From contig JBNKUL010000046.1 of assembly GCA_050298555.1 (NCBI GenBank), positions 88,421-152,420 of the forward strand: a DNA stretch of 64,000 nucleotides, given 5' to 3'. A program made the translations under genes and the position numbers. The DNA comes from JAPHSX01 sp050298555. Lineage in GTDB: Bacteria > Pseudomonadota > Gammaproteobacteria > Thiohalomonadales > Thiohalomonadaceae. Of this stretch, positions 23,337 through 32,378 are shown piece after piece. Numbering within the stretch: the first letter of the stretch is position 1; each line of letters begins with the position of its first letter. Under the pieces are notes generated by a model that saw only the letters and a list, made by a program, of their open reading frames with translations, was not told the origin of the DNA and searched no databases.

Positions 23337-24356
23337 TCATTCGCCCTGGATGTGTTCCAGCAGCTGTTTCTTTAGCGCCTTCGGCAGCCCGGTGATGTGC
23401 AGGGTGTCGTTCTGCACATCATAGCGTACCCGCTCGTCGAGCTGGTAGGAGGAGAAGCTAATCGCCAGGTCCTTCTCTCGGCCGGCGAACTTGACGTAGC
23501 GCTTGAGGCTACGCCGATCCACGACCAGCTCTTGCGGCGGCTCGTCCTCCTCTCCCCCGGTGTGGCGGGCGACGATGCGTACGAACTCTTCGGGGTTGAT
23601 CCCCTCTACCGACTGGGCCAGCCCCTCCAGCTTTACCGGGGCATCCTGCACCTCCTGCTCCATGCAGTACTCCACCACCTGGTCGCGATAGCTCTTCTGC
23701 TGCTCCTGCGGGATCTCCCTGGCATAGGCCTCCACCCCCTCGAGGAAGGCGAGGGTAGCCGCCTCCTTATCAATGCCGTTGCTGAAGCCGGTGAGCTGGT
23801 AGAAGGCCTCGGCCAGTGCCGGGTTGCCACGCGGCGGGATAAGGGAGAGGCAGGCGTAGTTGGCGTGCTCGCGCCACTCGCGCAGGTCCACCTTGATGCC
23901 GAACAGGCTGGGCCCGGTGTCGATGGCATAGCTGCTGGTCACCTCCAGCTCCTCGTTGAGGGTCAGCGACTCGCTCTGGCGGGCGATGAAGAGGTGAAAG
24001 AGGTGGTGGTCGAAGGACTTCTCCACATAGAACAGCAGGTGCGCGTCGAAGTCGATCTTCACCTCGTCCAGCCTGGCCTGCAGCGCGCCGGTGAAGTCGC
24101 GGCTCAGGGTGATGAAGTTGAGGTCCTCGTCGAGAAATTTGCCCAGCAGCGAGGGTAGTAGCGCCGCCTCGCCCCCGTTTTCGCCAGCAAAGGAGCCATG
24201 CTCGCGGCTGATGCGGGCGAGGAAGCTCGCCTTGAGTTTCGCCAGCAGTGCCTCGCCGGCCCCCTCGGTGGCCAGTTCGTCGCTACGCAACAGCGGTTTG
24301 GCGGGGCTCTCTTCGTTGCGCTGCAGGTGGTGGGCGATGGCGTGGGTGATCGGCAT
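23337..24356 (-). CDS. yejK: Nucleoid-associated protein YejK (NdpA)
   Basis: A 339-residue NA37 family protein, close to the usual 335. Recognisable parts are the N-terminal ITHAIAHHLQR, the central DEDLNFITLSRDFTGALQARLDEV stretch (interrupted here for length) and SLFGIKVDLREWR, and the C-terminal VKFAGREKDLAISFSS. It is a nucleoid-bound DNA-associated protein that in E. coli interacts with topoisomerase IV. It sits 28 bp upstream of the HDOD gene, on the same strand. Confidence 0.9.
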   Translation of the reverse strand: MPITHAIAHHLQRNEESPAKPLLRSDELATEGAGEALLAKLKASFLARISREHGSFAGENGGEAALLPSLLGKFLDEDLNFITLSRDFTGALQARLDEVKIDFDAHLLFYVEKSFDHHLFHLFIARQSESLTLNEELEVTSSYAIDTGPSLFGIKVDLREWREHANYACLSLIPPRGNPALAEAFYQLTGFSNGIDKEAATLAFLEGVEAYAREIPQEQQKSYRDQVVEYCMEQEVQDAPVKLEGLAQSVEGINPEEFVRIVARHTGGEEDEPPQELVVDRRSLKRYVKFAGREKDLAISFSSYQLDERVRYDVQNDTLHITGLPKALKKQLLEHIQGE

Positions 24357-24439
24357 GGGGGGGAGGCCTTTAAGGTCAGGAACGGTGGCGAAGGGATTCT
24401 ACCCCAGCTCCGTCGTCATGTTGACAGGCTGCGGGGTAT

Positions 24440-25090
24440 TTAAGCGCCCCTGTCGGCCGCCTCGAGCAGTTCCCTTGCTGAGTCGGCATCGAGGTGGCGC
24501 CAGGGGCGCGGGATGAGGCCGGGGACCCGCTCGCGGTAACGCTGGTAGACCTCGCCGTGATAGGCGATGAGCTTGCGTTCCTCCAGCCGCGAGCCGAGCG
24601 CCAGGTAGAGGGTGATGAGGGCGTAGACCAGCAGGGTGGTTGTGGTGATGTCCCGCGTCCACAGGATCACCAGCAACATGGTGTACCAGGGGTGACGCAC
24701 ATAGCGGTGGAAGGGGGAGATCTTGAAGCACTCCATATCCTTCACCTCGCTCACCTTACAGCGCAGTTGCCGCATCCCCCAGAACTCCGCCATGTCGTAC
24801 ATGCTCAGTGAATAGAGAAAGGCGATGGCGGCGAGTAGTGCCATGGCGTTGGCCAGATAGAAGGCCATCCCCTGCCACTGCCACAACGGTTCGCCCGGCT
24901 GCTGCCATACCACCAGCGCCAGTGGGATCGCCAACAGCATCGCCAGGGCGTTGAACAGCAGGCGGTAGTAGGGAACCAGCCCCGGCAGGTGGGCTGCCAC
25001 CAGACGCTTTAGCCATAGCGAGGCGGTCAGCGAGTGGATGGCGAAGTAGGCGAGGAAAAGGGCGATGATGGTCAGGTTGGTCTCGGTCAT
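24440..25090 (-). CDS. NnrU/isoprenylcysteine methyltransferase-like membrane protein
   Basis: A 216-residue protein with about six membrane helices. The last third carries the RYVRHPWYTMLLVILW motif followed by EERKLIAYHGEVYQRYRERVPGLIPRPW, which is the SAM-binding signature of the PEMT/ICMT superfamily as found in NnrU-like proteins. Substrate unknown. I chose the ATG at 25090 (MTETNLTIIALFLAYFAIHS), because the 26 residues further upstream overlap the divergent esterase gene and look non-membrane. Confidence 0.75.
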   Translation of the reverse strand: MTETNLTIIALFLAYFAIHSLTASLWLKRLVAAHLPGLVPYYRLLFNALAMLLAIPLALVVWQQPGEPLWQWQGMAFYLANAMALLAAIAFLYSLSMYDMAEFWGMRQLRCKVSEVKDMECFKISPFHRYVRHPWYTMLLVILWTRDITTTTLLVYALITLYLALGSRLEERKLIAYHGEVYQRYRERVPGLIPRPWRHLDADSARELLEAADRGA

Positions 25091-25158
25091 GGGGCCATTG
25101 TAACCATGGCGGAGGCGCTCATGGTAGCCTTGCGTAAACCGTTGAAAGGGTTCCCATA

Positions 25159-25695
25159 TTGAAAACACTCTATTTGCACGGCCTCGGCTCCAGTGGACGC
25201 TCCACTACGGCGCAGGCACTAGGCGCGCTGGGTGTCGAGTTGCTGGCTCCTGACTACGCGCCGCAGCACTATCAGCCGTCTGTCGAACGGCTGGGTCGTC
25301 TGATCGAGGAGCAGCAGCCGCTGCGTGTCATCGGCACCTCCATGGGCGGCTACTACGCCCTTAAACTGTTCGAGCGCTTTGCTCTGCCGACTATTGCGGT
25401 GAACCCCTGCTACGACCCGGCACACCTTCTAACGCCCTATCTCGACCGGCCCGCCTGGGACTATGCCAGTGAGTCACCGATCCATTTTGAGCAGGCAATG
25501 CTGGATGCCTTCGAGCAGGTTTCGCTGCCTGGCGGGAAGAGTGGCCTGTGCGTGGTGATTGGCCGCAACGACGAACTGATCGCCGCCGAGGGGCAACGGG
25601 CATTTTGCCGGCAACAGGGGATTGAGTTCATCGAGACCGACTGGGGGCACCGGGTGGAGGATGCCCGGGTGCTGCTGGCACTATTCAAACCCTGA
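25159..25695 (+). CDS. YqiA-like alpha/beta-hydrolase esterase
   Basis: A 178-residue compact hydrolase starting YLHGLGSSGRS. The nucleophile elbow is G-T-S-M-G (VIGTSMGGYYALKL), and the other triad members fit GRNDEL (Asp) and DWGHRVED (His). It resembles E. coli YqiA, an acyl-CoA/ester hydrolase. The start is a TTG at 25159 with GAAAGGG eight bases upstream. The next gene, the retropepsin-like protease, begins 55 bp downstream. Confidence 0.85.
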   Translation: MKTLYLHGLGSSGRSTTAQALGALGVELLAPDYAPQHYQPSVERLGRLIEEQQPLRVIGTSMGGYYALKLFERFALPTIAVNPCYDPAHLLTPYLDRPAWDYASESPIHFEQAMLDAFEQVSLPGGKSGLCVVIGRNDELIAAEGQRAFCRQQGIEFIETDWGHRVEDARVLLALFKP

Positions 25696-25750
25696 CAGTA
25701 TTAACCGCTTTTTTCTTGTCTGCTGCGGGGCTCTGCACAATAATCAAACG

Positions 25751-26209
25751 ATGAATAACGATAGAGAAGTCGTCGGTTGGCGCGAGTGGCTCGCGCTGCC
25801 CGAACTGGGGATTGAGCACATCAAGGCCAAGGTCGATACCGGGGCCCGTACCTCCGCGCTGCACGCCTTCGAGGTGGAAGAGTTCTTCGATGACGGGGCA
25901 AAGATGGTGCGCTTCAGCATGCACCCGTTGCAGGAGCGGGAGGATGTGGTCAAGGTCTGTACCGCACAGGTGGTCGATGAGCGGGTGGTGAGTGATTCGG
26001 GGGGGCACCGCGAAAAGCGCTATGTGATCCGTACGCTGGCGCGGATGGGCGAGCATGAATGGCCCATCGAGCTTACCCTGACCAACCGCGATACCATGCT
26101 GTTCCGCATGCTGCTGGGGCGCACGGCACTGGCTGGGCGCTTTATGGTACGACCCGAGAAGTCCTTCGTGTTCGGCAAACCGGACATTGCAACAGGAGAC
26201 CAAGAATGA
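25751..26209 (+). CDS. Retropepsin-like 'ATP-dependent zinc protease' family protein
   Basis: A 152-residue single-domain protein of the family usually annotated as ATP-dependent zinc protease (PF05618). The KAKVDTGARTSALHA segment carries the D29-T-G-A motif of retroviral-type aspartic proteases, and the later TLTNRDTMLFRMLLGRTAL strand ends in LLGRTAL, matching the psi-loop half of such folds. In Pseudomonas a homologue is co-encoded with RimK. Here its stop overlaps the rimK start by 4 bp (ATGA), so the two are translationally coupled. I used the ATG at 25751, since the upstream frame overlaps the esterase gene. Confidence 0.85.
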   Translation: MNNDREVVGWREWLALPELGIEHIKAKVDTGARTSALHAFEVEEFFDDGAKMVRFSMHPLQEREDVVKVCTAQVVDERVVSDSGGHREKRYVIRTLARMGEHEWPIELTLTNRDTMLFRMLLGRTALAGRFMVRPEKSFVFGKPDIATGDQE

Positions 26210-27111
26210 AAATCGCCATCCTTTCACGCAATAAGAAGCTCTACTCCACGCGCCGCCTGGTGGAGGCGTGTGAGCAGCGCGGCCATGAGGTGCGGGTCAT
26301 CGATACCCTGCGTTGCTATATGAACATCACCTCGGAGAAGCCGGAGCTGCACTACCGTGGCGAGAACCTGCTCGATTACGATGCGGTGATCCCGCGCATT
26401 GGTGCCTCCATCACCTTCTACGGTACGGCGGTGGTGCGCCAGTTCGAGATGATGGGGATTTTCCCCGTCAATGAGTCGGTGGCGATTAGTCGTGCCCGCG
26501 ACAAGCTGCGCTCGCTGCAGCTGCTTTCACGCGACGGTGTCGGCATGCCAAAGACCGGGTACGCCCACTCGCCGGACGATATTCAGGACCTTATTAAGAT
26601 GGTCGGCGGGGCCCCCCTGGTGATTAAGCTGCTGGAGGGGACCCAGGGGATCGGCGTGGTGCTGGCCGAGACCAAGAAGGCGGCCGAGAGCGTTATCGAG
26701 GCCTTTATGGGGCTCAATGCCAACATCCTGGTGCAGGAGTTCATCAAGGAGGCCGGTGGGGCCGATATCCGCTGTTTCGTTGTCGGTGGCAAGGTGGTGG
26801 CGGCGATGATGCGCCAGGCCCCGGAAGGGGAGTTTCGCTCCAACCTGCACCGCGGCGGTAGCGCCACCCTGGTCAAACTGACCCCCAGGGAGCGTGCTAC
26901 CGCAGTGAAGGCGGCCAAGGTGATGGGGCTGAATGTGGCGGGGGTGGATCTTCTCCGTTCCGAGCGCGGACCGCTGGTGATGGAGGTTAACTCCTCGCCG
27001 GGTCTGGAGGGGATAGAGGCGGCGACGGGTAAAGATGTGGCCGGCATGATCATTGAGTTTATTGAGAAGAACGCCAAGCCAAACAGGACCCGCACCCGTG
27101 GCAAGGGCTAA
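26206..27111 (+). CDS. rimK: RimK-type ATP-grasp ligase (ribosomal protein S6 glutamylation)
   Basis: A 301-residue ATP-grasp ligase, the same length as E. coli RimK. It starts MKIAILSRNKKLYSTRRL and contains the ATP-grasp elements VIKLLEGTQGIGVVLAE, LVQEFIKEAGGADIRCF and MEVNSSPGLEGIE. RimK adds glutamate residues to the C-terminus of ribosomal protein S6 and can make poly-glutamate. The gene is sandwiched and coupled between the retropepsin-like protease (4-bp overlap) and the deacylase-family gene (14-bp overlap). Confidence 0.93.
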   Translation: MKIAILSRNKKLYSTRRLVEACEQRGHEVRVIDTLRCYMNITSEKPELHYRGENLLDYDAVIPRIGASITFYGTAVVRQFEMMGIFPVNESVAISRARDKLRSLQLLSRDGVGMPKTGYAHSPDDIQDLIKMVGGAPLVIKLLEGTQGIGVVLAETKKAAESVIEAFMGLNANILVQEFIKEAGGADIRCFVVGGKVVAAMMRQAPEGEFRSNLHRGGSATLVKLTPRERATAVKAAKVMGLNVAGVDLLRSERGPLVMEVNSSPGLEGIEAATGKDVAGMIIEFIEKNAKPNRTRTRGKG

Positions 27112-28162
27112 AGCCCGGGAACTGGTGATCGGTGGGGTCACCATTCAACCCGGCAGCCGTCAGAGCATCGACCTGCCGGTAGCCCAGCTCCATACCCACA
27201 CACCGCTTACCATGCCGGTGCAGATCATACGCGGCAAGTCGGACGGCCCGGTGCTATTCGTCAGCGCGGCGATTCACGGCGATGAACTCAACGGTGTGGA
27301 GATCATTCGCCGCCTGCTGGAGCAAAAGAGCCTTAGCCGGCTGCGCGGCACCCTTGTCGCCATCCCCATCGTCAATGTCTACGGGGTGATCCACCACTCC
27401 CGCTATCTGCCGGACCGGCGCGACCTTAACCGCAGCTTTCCCGGCTCCGAGCGCGGCTCGCTCGCCAGCCGTCTGGCCAACATCTTTATGAGTGAGATCG
27501 TCGCCAACTGCACCCACGGCATCGATATCCATACCGGTGCGGTGCACCGGGAGAACCTGCCACAGATCCGCGCCAATATGGAGCATGAAGAGACGGAGCG
27601 CCTGGCACACGCCTTCGGTGTGCCGGTGATGCTCAACTCCGACCTTCGGGATGGTTCCCTGCGCCAGGCCGCTGCCGACTGCGGTATCCCGATGCTGCTC
27701 TACGAGGCGGGGCAGGCGCTACGCTTTGATGAGTTGTCGATACGCGCCGGGGTGCGCGGGATAATGAGTGTGATGCGTGAGCTGCGGATGCTGGCGCCGA
27801 GTCGCTCGCGCAAAAAGGACGCTATCGAGCCCCTAGTGGCACGCTCCTCGCACTGGGTGCGCGCCCCCGAAAGTGGGATCTTTCGCGCCTTTACCCCCCT
27901 CGGGGCTCGGGTGAAGCGCGGTGACATTCTGGGCGTTGTCGACTCACCCTACGGGGAGAATGAGGTGGAGGTGGTCGCCTCCTACAGCGGTCTGGTGATC
28001 GGGCGTACCAATCTGCCGCTGATTAATGAAGGGGATGCCCTGTTTCACATCGCCCGCTTCCCGGGAGTGAAAGAGGCCGCCGATCAGGTCGAGGCCTTTA
28101 CCGAGGAGCACCTGCCCAGCGATGAGGAGGAGGGGGCCTATATCGACCCCCCTATCATCTAG
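27098..28162 (+). CDS. Succinylglutamate desuccinylase/aspartoacylase family (M14-like) zinc hydrolase
   Basis: A 354-residue AstE/AspA-superfamily protein. Zinc ligands of the carboxypeptidase fold are visible: H60 and E63 in AAIHGDELNG and H145 in GIDIHTGA; a later LLYEAGQALRFDE may carry the catalytic Glu. The C-terminal 100 residues form a lipoyl-like beta barrel (ESGIFRAFTPLGARVKRGDILGVV). I chose the GTG at 27098, with AGGA nine bases upstream; a TTG at 27053 is possible. It overlaps rimK by 14 bp. Substrate is unknown; removal of glutamates added by RimK is a hypothesis. Its TAG stop shares CTAG (28159-28162) with the stop of the convergent MscS gene. Confidence 0.85.
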   Translation: MARAKARELVIGGVTIQPGSRQSIDLPVAQLHTHTPLTMPVQIIRGKSDGPVLFVSAAIHGDELNGVEIIRRLLEQKSLSRLRGTLVAIPIVNVYGVIHHSRYLPDRRDLNRSFPGSERGSLASRLANIFMSEIVANCTHGIDIHTGAVHRENLPQIRANMEHEETERLAHAFGVPVMLNSDLRDGSLRQAAADCGIPMLLYEAGQALRFDELSIRAGVRGIMSVMRELRMLAPSRSRKKDAIEPLVARSSHWVRAPESGIFRAFTPLGARVKRGDILGVVDSPYGENEVEVVASYSGLVIGRTNLPLINEGDALFHIARFPGVKEAADQVEAFTEEHLPSDEEEGAYIDPPII

Positions 28163-29484
28163 TCTGTCGGCTTGCCTGGGGCGGGCTGCGGATTGAGGAT
28201 GCGTACCTCCCGTTGCGGGAAGGGGATCTCGATATTGTGCTCATGGAAGGCATCCCACAGCATCAGCAGCAGGTCGGCCCCCACTCTGTTTCTGCCGTCA
28301 TCGATTGCCTCCATCCAGAACTCCACCAGGATCTCCACCCCGGAGTCGCCGAAGGCCTTGATCTCCGCATCGGGTTGCTCATCCAGCGGATAGTCCGCCC
28401 CGCTCAAGACCTGAGGGTGGCTGGCCACCACCTCCCTGATTAGCTTGAACAGGGCGTGCAGGTCGGTGTGGTAGGCCACCGAGAGCTCCAGCGAGTAGCG
28501 CTGTTTCTTGTTCTTGTGAGTCCAGTTGACGAACTGTGAGGTGATGAACTTCTCGTTCGGCACCATCACATCCTTGCCGTCGAAGGTCTCCAGCGTGGTG
28601 GAGCGCATGTTCATCTCGCGGATGGTACCGGCGTGGCCGTCCTCCAGCTCCACGTAATCACCCACCGTCAGGGAGCGGTCCAGCAGCAGGATGATGCCGG
28701 AGATAAAGTTCGAGGCGATCGACTGCAGGCCAAAGCCGAGGCCGACGCCGAGGGCGCCACCAAACACCGCCAGGGTGGTGAGATTTATCCCCATCACCTG
28801 CAGCAGCAGCAGGAAGATAACGAAGAAGACACCCACCTGCAGCAGCTTGGCGAAGATTTCACGGGTACCGGCATCCAGCTCGTGCTGGTTGCGAATAAAA
28901 CGCTGTCCGGCGTTACTGGTCAGGCGTCCGAGCCAGAACAGCAGCATGCCGAAGATGGAGACCCGCATCAGGCCGTAGGCGGAGAGCTCGATGTTGCCGA
29001 TCTCCAGTTTCAGCGTCTCCAGGTAGGCGGTGACCTCATCGAGCCAGCCGAAGACCTGTAGCAGGGCGATGGGGATGGCGATCCACTTGAGCAGTGAGCG
29101 GGCCAGGGGGTTGCGCACAAAACGGCTCAGCACCGAGTAGATAAGGAAGACAACCGCCACGCTTTCGGCGATACGTACCAGCCAACTCTGTTGTGTCGCC
29201 AGCATACTCAGTTCTGCCCCGATGCTCAGGGCCAGGATATTGAACAGTGGAAACAGCAGCTCGTTGAGCTGGAAGAGCCACTTTCTCAATGGCAGCAGCG
29301 GACCGCTATGGGGAGGGACTCGGAACAGAGTGGAGCGCCGACGCAGCAACAGGGTGAGGGAGAGCGCGGTGATGAGCGCCAGCAGAATGATACCTGCCTG
29401 GGCGAAAAAGGCGGGGGAGTTCAGTTGTGCCAGGGTGTGGTCCATGGCGCTGTTGAACCACTCACTGATACCTGCCTTATCCAT
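28159..29484 (-). CDS. MscS-family mechanosensitive channel
   Basis: A 441-residue protein with about five membrane helices before the conserved pore helix. The pore segment LAVFGGALGVGLGFGLQSIA is Gly/Ala-patterned as in MscS TM3, followed by SNFISGIILLLDRSLTVGDYVEL and the cytoplasmic beta domain with VPNEKFITSQFVNWT. It releases solutes on hypo-osmotic shock. It is longer than E. coli MscS (286) because of extra N-terminal helices. It converges on the deacylase gene with overlapping stop codons. Confidence 0.9.
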   Translation of the reverse strand: MDKAGISEWFNSAMDHTLAQLNSPAFFAQAGIILLALITALSLTLLLRRRSTLFRVPPHSGPLLPLRKWLFQLNELLFPLFNILALSIGAELSMLATQQSWLVRIAESVAVVFLIYSVLSRFVRNPLARSLLKWIAIPIALLQVFGWLDEVTAYLETLKLEIGNIELSAYGLMRVSIFGMLLFWLGRLTSNAGQRFIRNQHELDAGTREIFAKLLQVGVFFVIFLLLLQVMGINLTTLAVFGGALGVGLGFGLQSIASNFISGIILLLDRSLTVGDYVELEDGHAGTIREMNMRSTTLETFDGKDVMVPNEKFITSQFVNWTHKNKKQRYSLELSVAYHTDLHALFKLIREVVASHPQVLSGADYPLDEQPDAEIKAFGDSGVEILVEFWMEAIDDGRNRVGADLLLMLWDAFHEHNIEIPFPQREVRILNPQPAPGKPTD

Positions 29485-29542
29485 GCTTGCTTGACCTGTG
29501 TTTGATCTCTATGGGCAGCATAGTACATGGGGGTATAGGCGA

Positions 29543-29576
29543 AAAAAAAGCCCGAACATCTGTTCGGGCTTTTTTC
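29543..29576 (-). terminator. Terminator of fusA2
   Basis: AGCCCGAACA, loop TC, TGTTCGGGCT forms a 10-bp stem, flanked by an A-run and a T-run. On the minus strand it lies 30 bp past the EF-G stop and ends in eight T. It also separates EF-G from the MscS gene. Confidence 0.95.
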
Positions 29577-29606
29577 GCTTCAGGGGCGAACCCTGCAGGC
29601 TGGGGC

Positions 29607-31691
29607 TTAGGCGTTGGCCTTGCGCTCCTTGGTCTCCGCGATGACCGCCTCGGCCACGTTGGCCGGGCAGGCTGCGTAGTGGGAGAACTCCATGGAGAAC
29701 TGACCACGACCGGAGGTCATGGTACGCAGGTCGCCGATGTAGCCGAACATCTCGGACAGCGGGCACTTGGCCTTGATGCGAACGCCGGTGGCGCCTGCGT
29801 CCTGACCTTCGATCATGCCGCGGCGGCGGTTGAGGTCGCCGATAACGTCACCCACGTGGTCCTCGGGGGTGAAGACGTCGACCTTCATGATCGGCTCCAG
29901 CAGCTGCGGGCCGGCCTTCTGCATGGACTGACGGAACGCGGCGCGGGCAGCGATCTCGTAGGCCACGGCAGAGGAGTCGACCGCGTGGAAGCCACCGTCA
30001 ACCAGGTTGACGTGAACGTCCAGAACCGGGAAGCCGGCGAGGACACCTTCGCCCATCATGGAGTTGAAGCCCTTCTCAACGGCAGGCCAGAACTCGCGCG
30101 GTACGTTACCACCGGTAACGGTGGACTCGAAGGTGAAGCCAGTGTTCTGCTCGCCGGGCTCGAGGATGTAGTCGATCTTGGCGAACTGACCGGAACCACC
30201 GGACTGCTTCTTGTGGGTGTAGCTGTCTTCAACGCGCTGGGTGATGGACTCGCGGTAGGCTACCTGAGGCTTACCGACGTTAACGTCAACACCGTGGGTA
30301 CGCTTGAGGATGTCGATCTTGATGTCGAGGTGCAGCTCGCCCATGCCCTTGAGGATGGTCTCGCCGGAATCCTCGTCGGTCTCGACGCGGAACGAGGGGT
30401 CTTCCTGAACCATTTTGTTGATCGCGATACCCATCTTCTCGGCGCCGCCCTTGTCTTTGGGGGCAACGGCGATGGAGATAACCGGCTCGGGGAAGACCAT
30501 CGGCTCGAGGGTGGCCGGGTGCTTCGGGTCACACAGGGTATGACCGGTCTGGGTGTTCTTCAGGCCGATGAAGGCGACGATGTCGCCCGCCTGGGCACCG
30601 TCCAGCTCGATACGCTCGTCGGCGTGCATCTCTACGATACGGCCGATACGCTCGGTCTTGCCGGTGAAGGTGTTCAGAACGGTGTCGCCCTTCTTGACGC
30701 GACCGGAGTAGATGCGGGTGAAGGTCAGGGCGCCGAAACGGTCGTCCATGATCTTGAATGCCAGGGCGCGCAGCGGCTTGTCGGCGTCTACGATGGCGAA
30801 GTTACCGGTCTCGTTACCCTCTTCGTCGGTCTCGGGCTGCGGCTTGACCTCGGTGGGGTTGGGGAGGTAGTCGACCACGGCGTCCAGTACCAGCTGGATA
30901 CCCTTGTTCTTGAACGCGGAACCACAGTAGGTGGGGAAGAAGTCGAGGTTGATGGTGCCCTTGCGGATGCAGCGCTTGAGGTCTTCTTCTGAAGGCTCTT
31001 CGCCCTCCAGGTAGGCTTCCATCAGGTCGTCGTCCTGCTCGACTGCGGTCTCGATCATCTTCTCGCGCCACTCGTTGGCCTTGTCGACCATGTCGGCGGG
31101 GATGTCGGTGACTTCGTAGTTCTCAGGCTGACCGGAGTCGTCCCAAACGTAGGCCTTCATGTCCATCAGGTTGACGACACCGGTGAAGTTTTCCTCGATA
31201 CCAATGGGCAGAACCATAACCAGCGGGTTGGCGGCCAGGACGTTCTCTACCTGGTCAACGACGCGGTAGAAGTCGGCACCCATGCGGTCCAGCTTGTTGA
31301 CGAAGATAACGCGGGATACGCCAGACTCGTTGGCGTAGCGCCAGTTGGTCTCTGACTGAGGCTCTACACCGCCGGAGCCGCAGAATACGCCTACGCCGCC
31401 GTCGAGAACCTTCAGGGAACGGTATACCTCGATGGTGAAGTCAACGTGTCCGGGGGTGTCGATGATGTTCATGCGGTGGCCGTTCCACTCACAGGAGGTC
31501 GCTGCCGACTGGATGGTGATGCCGCGCTCGGCCTCCTGCTCCATGAAGTCGGTGGTGGCCTCACCGTCGTGTACCTCACCGGTCTTGTGGATCTTACCGG
31601 TCAGTTTGAGGATACGCTCGGTGGTGGTGGTCTTGCCCGCGTCAACGTGGGCGAAGATGCCGATGTTGCGGTATTTAGTCAGGTCAGTCAT
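29607..31691 (-). CDS. fusA2: Elongation factor G, EF-G2-type paralogue
   Basis: A 694-residue translocation GTPase. G1 AHVDAGKTTTTERIL, G3 DTPGHVDF and G4 NKLDRMGADF are intact, and all five EF-G domains are present (domain IV with PQVAYRESITQRV, domain V with GYIGDLRTMTSGRGQFSMEF). The wording GVFCGSGGVEPQSETNWRYA, and the overall similarity to the Vibrio-type second EF-G, point to the EF-G2 paralogue rather than the str-operon fusA, whose partners rpsL, rpsG and tuf are absent. It is monocistronic, with its own terminator. Confidence 0.9.
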   Translation of the reverse strand: MTDLTKYRNIGIFAHVDAGKTTTTERILKLTGKIHKTGEVHDGEATTDFMEQEAERGITIQSAATSCEWNGHRMNIIDTPGHVDFTIEVYRSLKVLDGGVGVFCGSGGVEPQSETNWRYANESGVSRVIFVNKLDRMGADFYRVVDQVENVLAANPLVMVLPIGIEENFTGVVNLMDMKAYVWDDSGQPENYEVTDIPADMVDKANEWREKMIETAVEQDDDLMEAYLEGEEPSEEDLKRCIRKGTINLDFFPTYCGSAFKNKGIQLVLDAVVDYLPNPTEVKPQPETDEEGNETGNFAIVDADKPLRALAFKIMDDRFGALTFTRIYSGRVKKGDTVLNTFTGKTERIGRIVEMHADERIELDGAQAGDIVAFIGLKNTQTGHTLCDPKHPATLEPMVFPEPVISIAVAPKDKGGAEKMGIAINKMVQEDPSFRVETDEDSGETILKGMGELHLDIKIDILKRTHGVDVNVGKPQVAYRESITQRVEDSYTHKKQSGGSGQFAKIDYILEPGEQNTGFTFESTVTGGNVPREFWPAVEKGFNSMMGEGVLAGFPVLDVHVNLVDGGFHAVDSSAVAYEIAARAAFRQSMQKAGPQLLEPIMKVDVFTPEDHVGDVIGDLNRRRGMIEGQDAGATGVRIKAKCPLSEMFGYIGDLRTMTSGRGQFSMEFSHYAACPANVAEAVIAETKERKANA

Positions 31692-31851
31692 GGTCGTACT
31701 CTGTTCAAGTTTAAAAAACGGTTACGGCGGCTCACACGCGATATCGGGTGAGTTCAGCCCCACCCCCGCGACGAAAAGTGCGGTATTTTACCTGAAAACA
31801 TATATGGATTGGGGAAAAATTTGGCCTTTTTCGGATGAAACGGGCCGGTTT

Positions 31852-31878
31852 ACTCCTCGTATAGCCATGCCGAGGAGT
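31852..31878. other. Hairpin in the gap between pilE and fusA2
   Basis: ACTCCTCG (31852-31859) pairs with CGAGGAGT (31871-31878) around an 11-nt loop, 45 bp past the pilE stop. No strong T-run follows on the minus strand, so it is at best a weak terminator for the pilin operon. The rest of the 231-bp gap is the leader of fusA2. Confidence 0.35.
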
Positions 31879-31922
31879 TTCTTCAATATTTTCAGTTGGT
31901 TATGGTTGTGCTTTGGTTGACT

Positions 31923-32378
31923 TTAGCTGCAGGTGCCCTCCCAACACTGCTCGCCGGCACTAATGGCACCGCTGTTGTCCCGATCCCAGCGCCGGGCGCC
32001 GGTGGAGAGCAGCTCCAGATAGCCATCCCCCTGCTGGGCTTTGACGGGGGTGGCCCGCAGGGTAAAGCTGCCGCTGCTGAGGGCCTCTATCGTCAGGTCG
32101 TACGATTTGCTGCCGCCGTCGGTCGGGGCCTGCGAGGGGAAGAGTGAGGCGATGGGGGCGCTGGGTACCACCCCCTGGGCGGTACCCAGGTAACTGTTGT
32201 GCAGGGTGTAGTGACGTTCCATCGCGGTGGCAAAGCTGATCAGGGCACCCTGGGCATCAACACGGCGGCTCTTGCGCAGATACTCCTGATAGTTGGGGTA
32301 GGCGATAGAGGCGAGGAGGGCGATGATAAAGACGGCGATCATCAGCTCCATTAGTGTAAATCCGCGTTCTCGTTTCAT
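31923..32378 (-). CDS. pilE: Type IV minor pilin PilE
   Basis: A 151-residue type IV pilin-like protein. The prepilin peptidase site and hydrophobic helix read GFTLMELMIAVFIIALLA, with the required Glu at position 5 of the mature protein, and the conserved helix exit YPNYQEYLRKSRRVDAQGALI. The C-terminus has two cysteines (EQCWEGTC). In Pseudomonas, PilE closes the fimU-pilV-pilW-pilX-pilY1-pilY2-pilE operon and helps prime pilus assembly; the same position is seen here. Start overlaps pilY2 stop (ATGA). Confidence 0.9.
   Translation of the reverse strand: MKRERGFTLMELMIAVFIIALLASIAYPNYQEYLRKSRRVDAQGALISFATAMERHYTLHNSYLGTAQGVVPSAPIASLFPSQAPTDGGSKSYDLTIEALSSGSFTLRATPVKAQQGDGYLELLSTGARRWDRDNSGAISAGEQCWEGTCS

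Noticed and set aside
29487..30992. 501-codon open frame antisense to EF-G
   Set aside because: Gly/Val/Leu/Asp-rich mirror translation of EF-G codons; it also runs through the terminator at 29543.
31692..31922. Promoter hexamers before fusA2
   Set aside because: A TAAAAT box exists but no matching -35 at 16-18 bp, so not listed.
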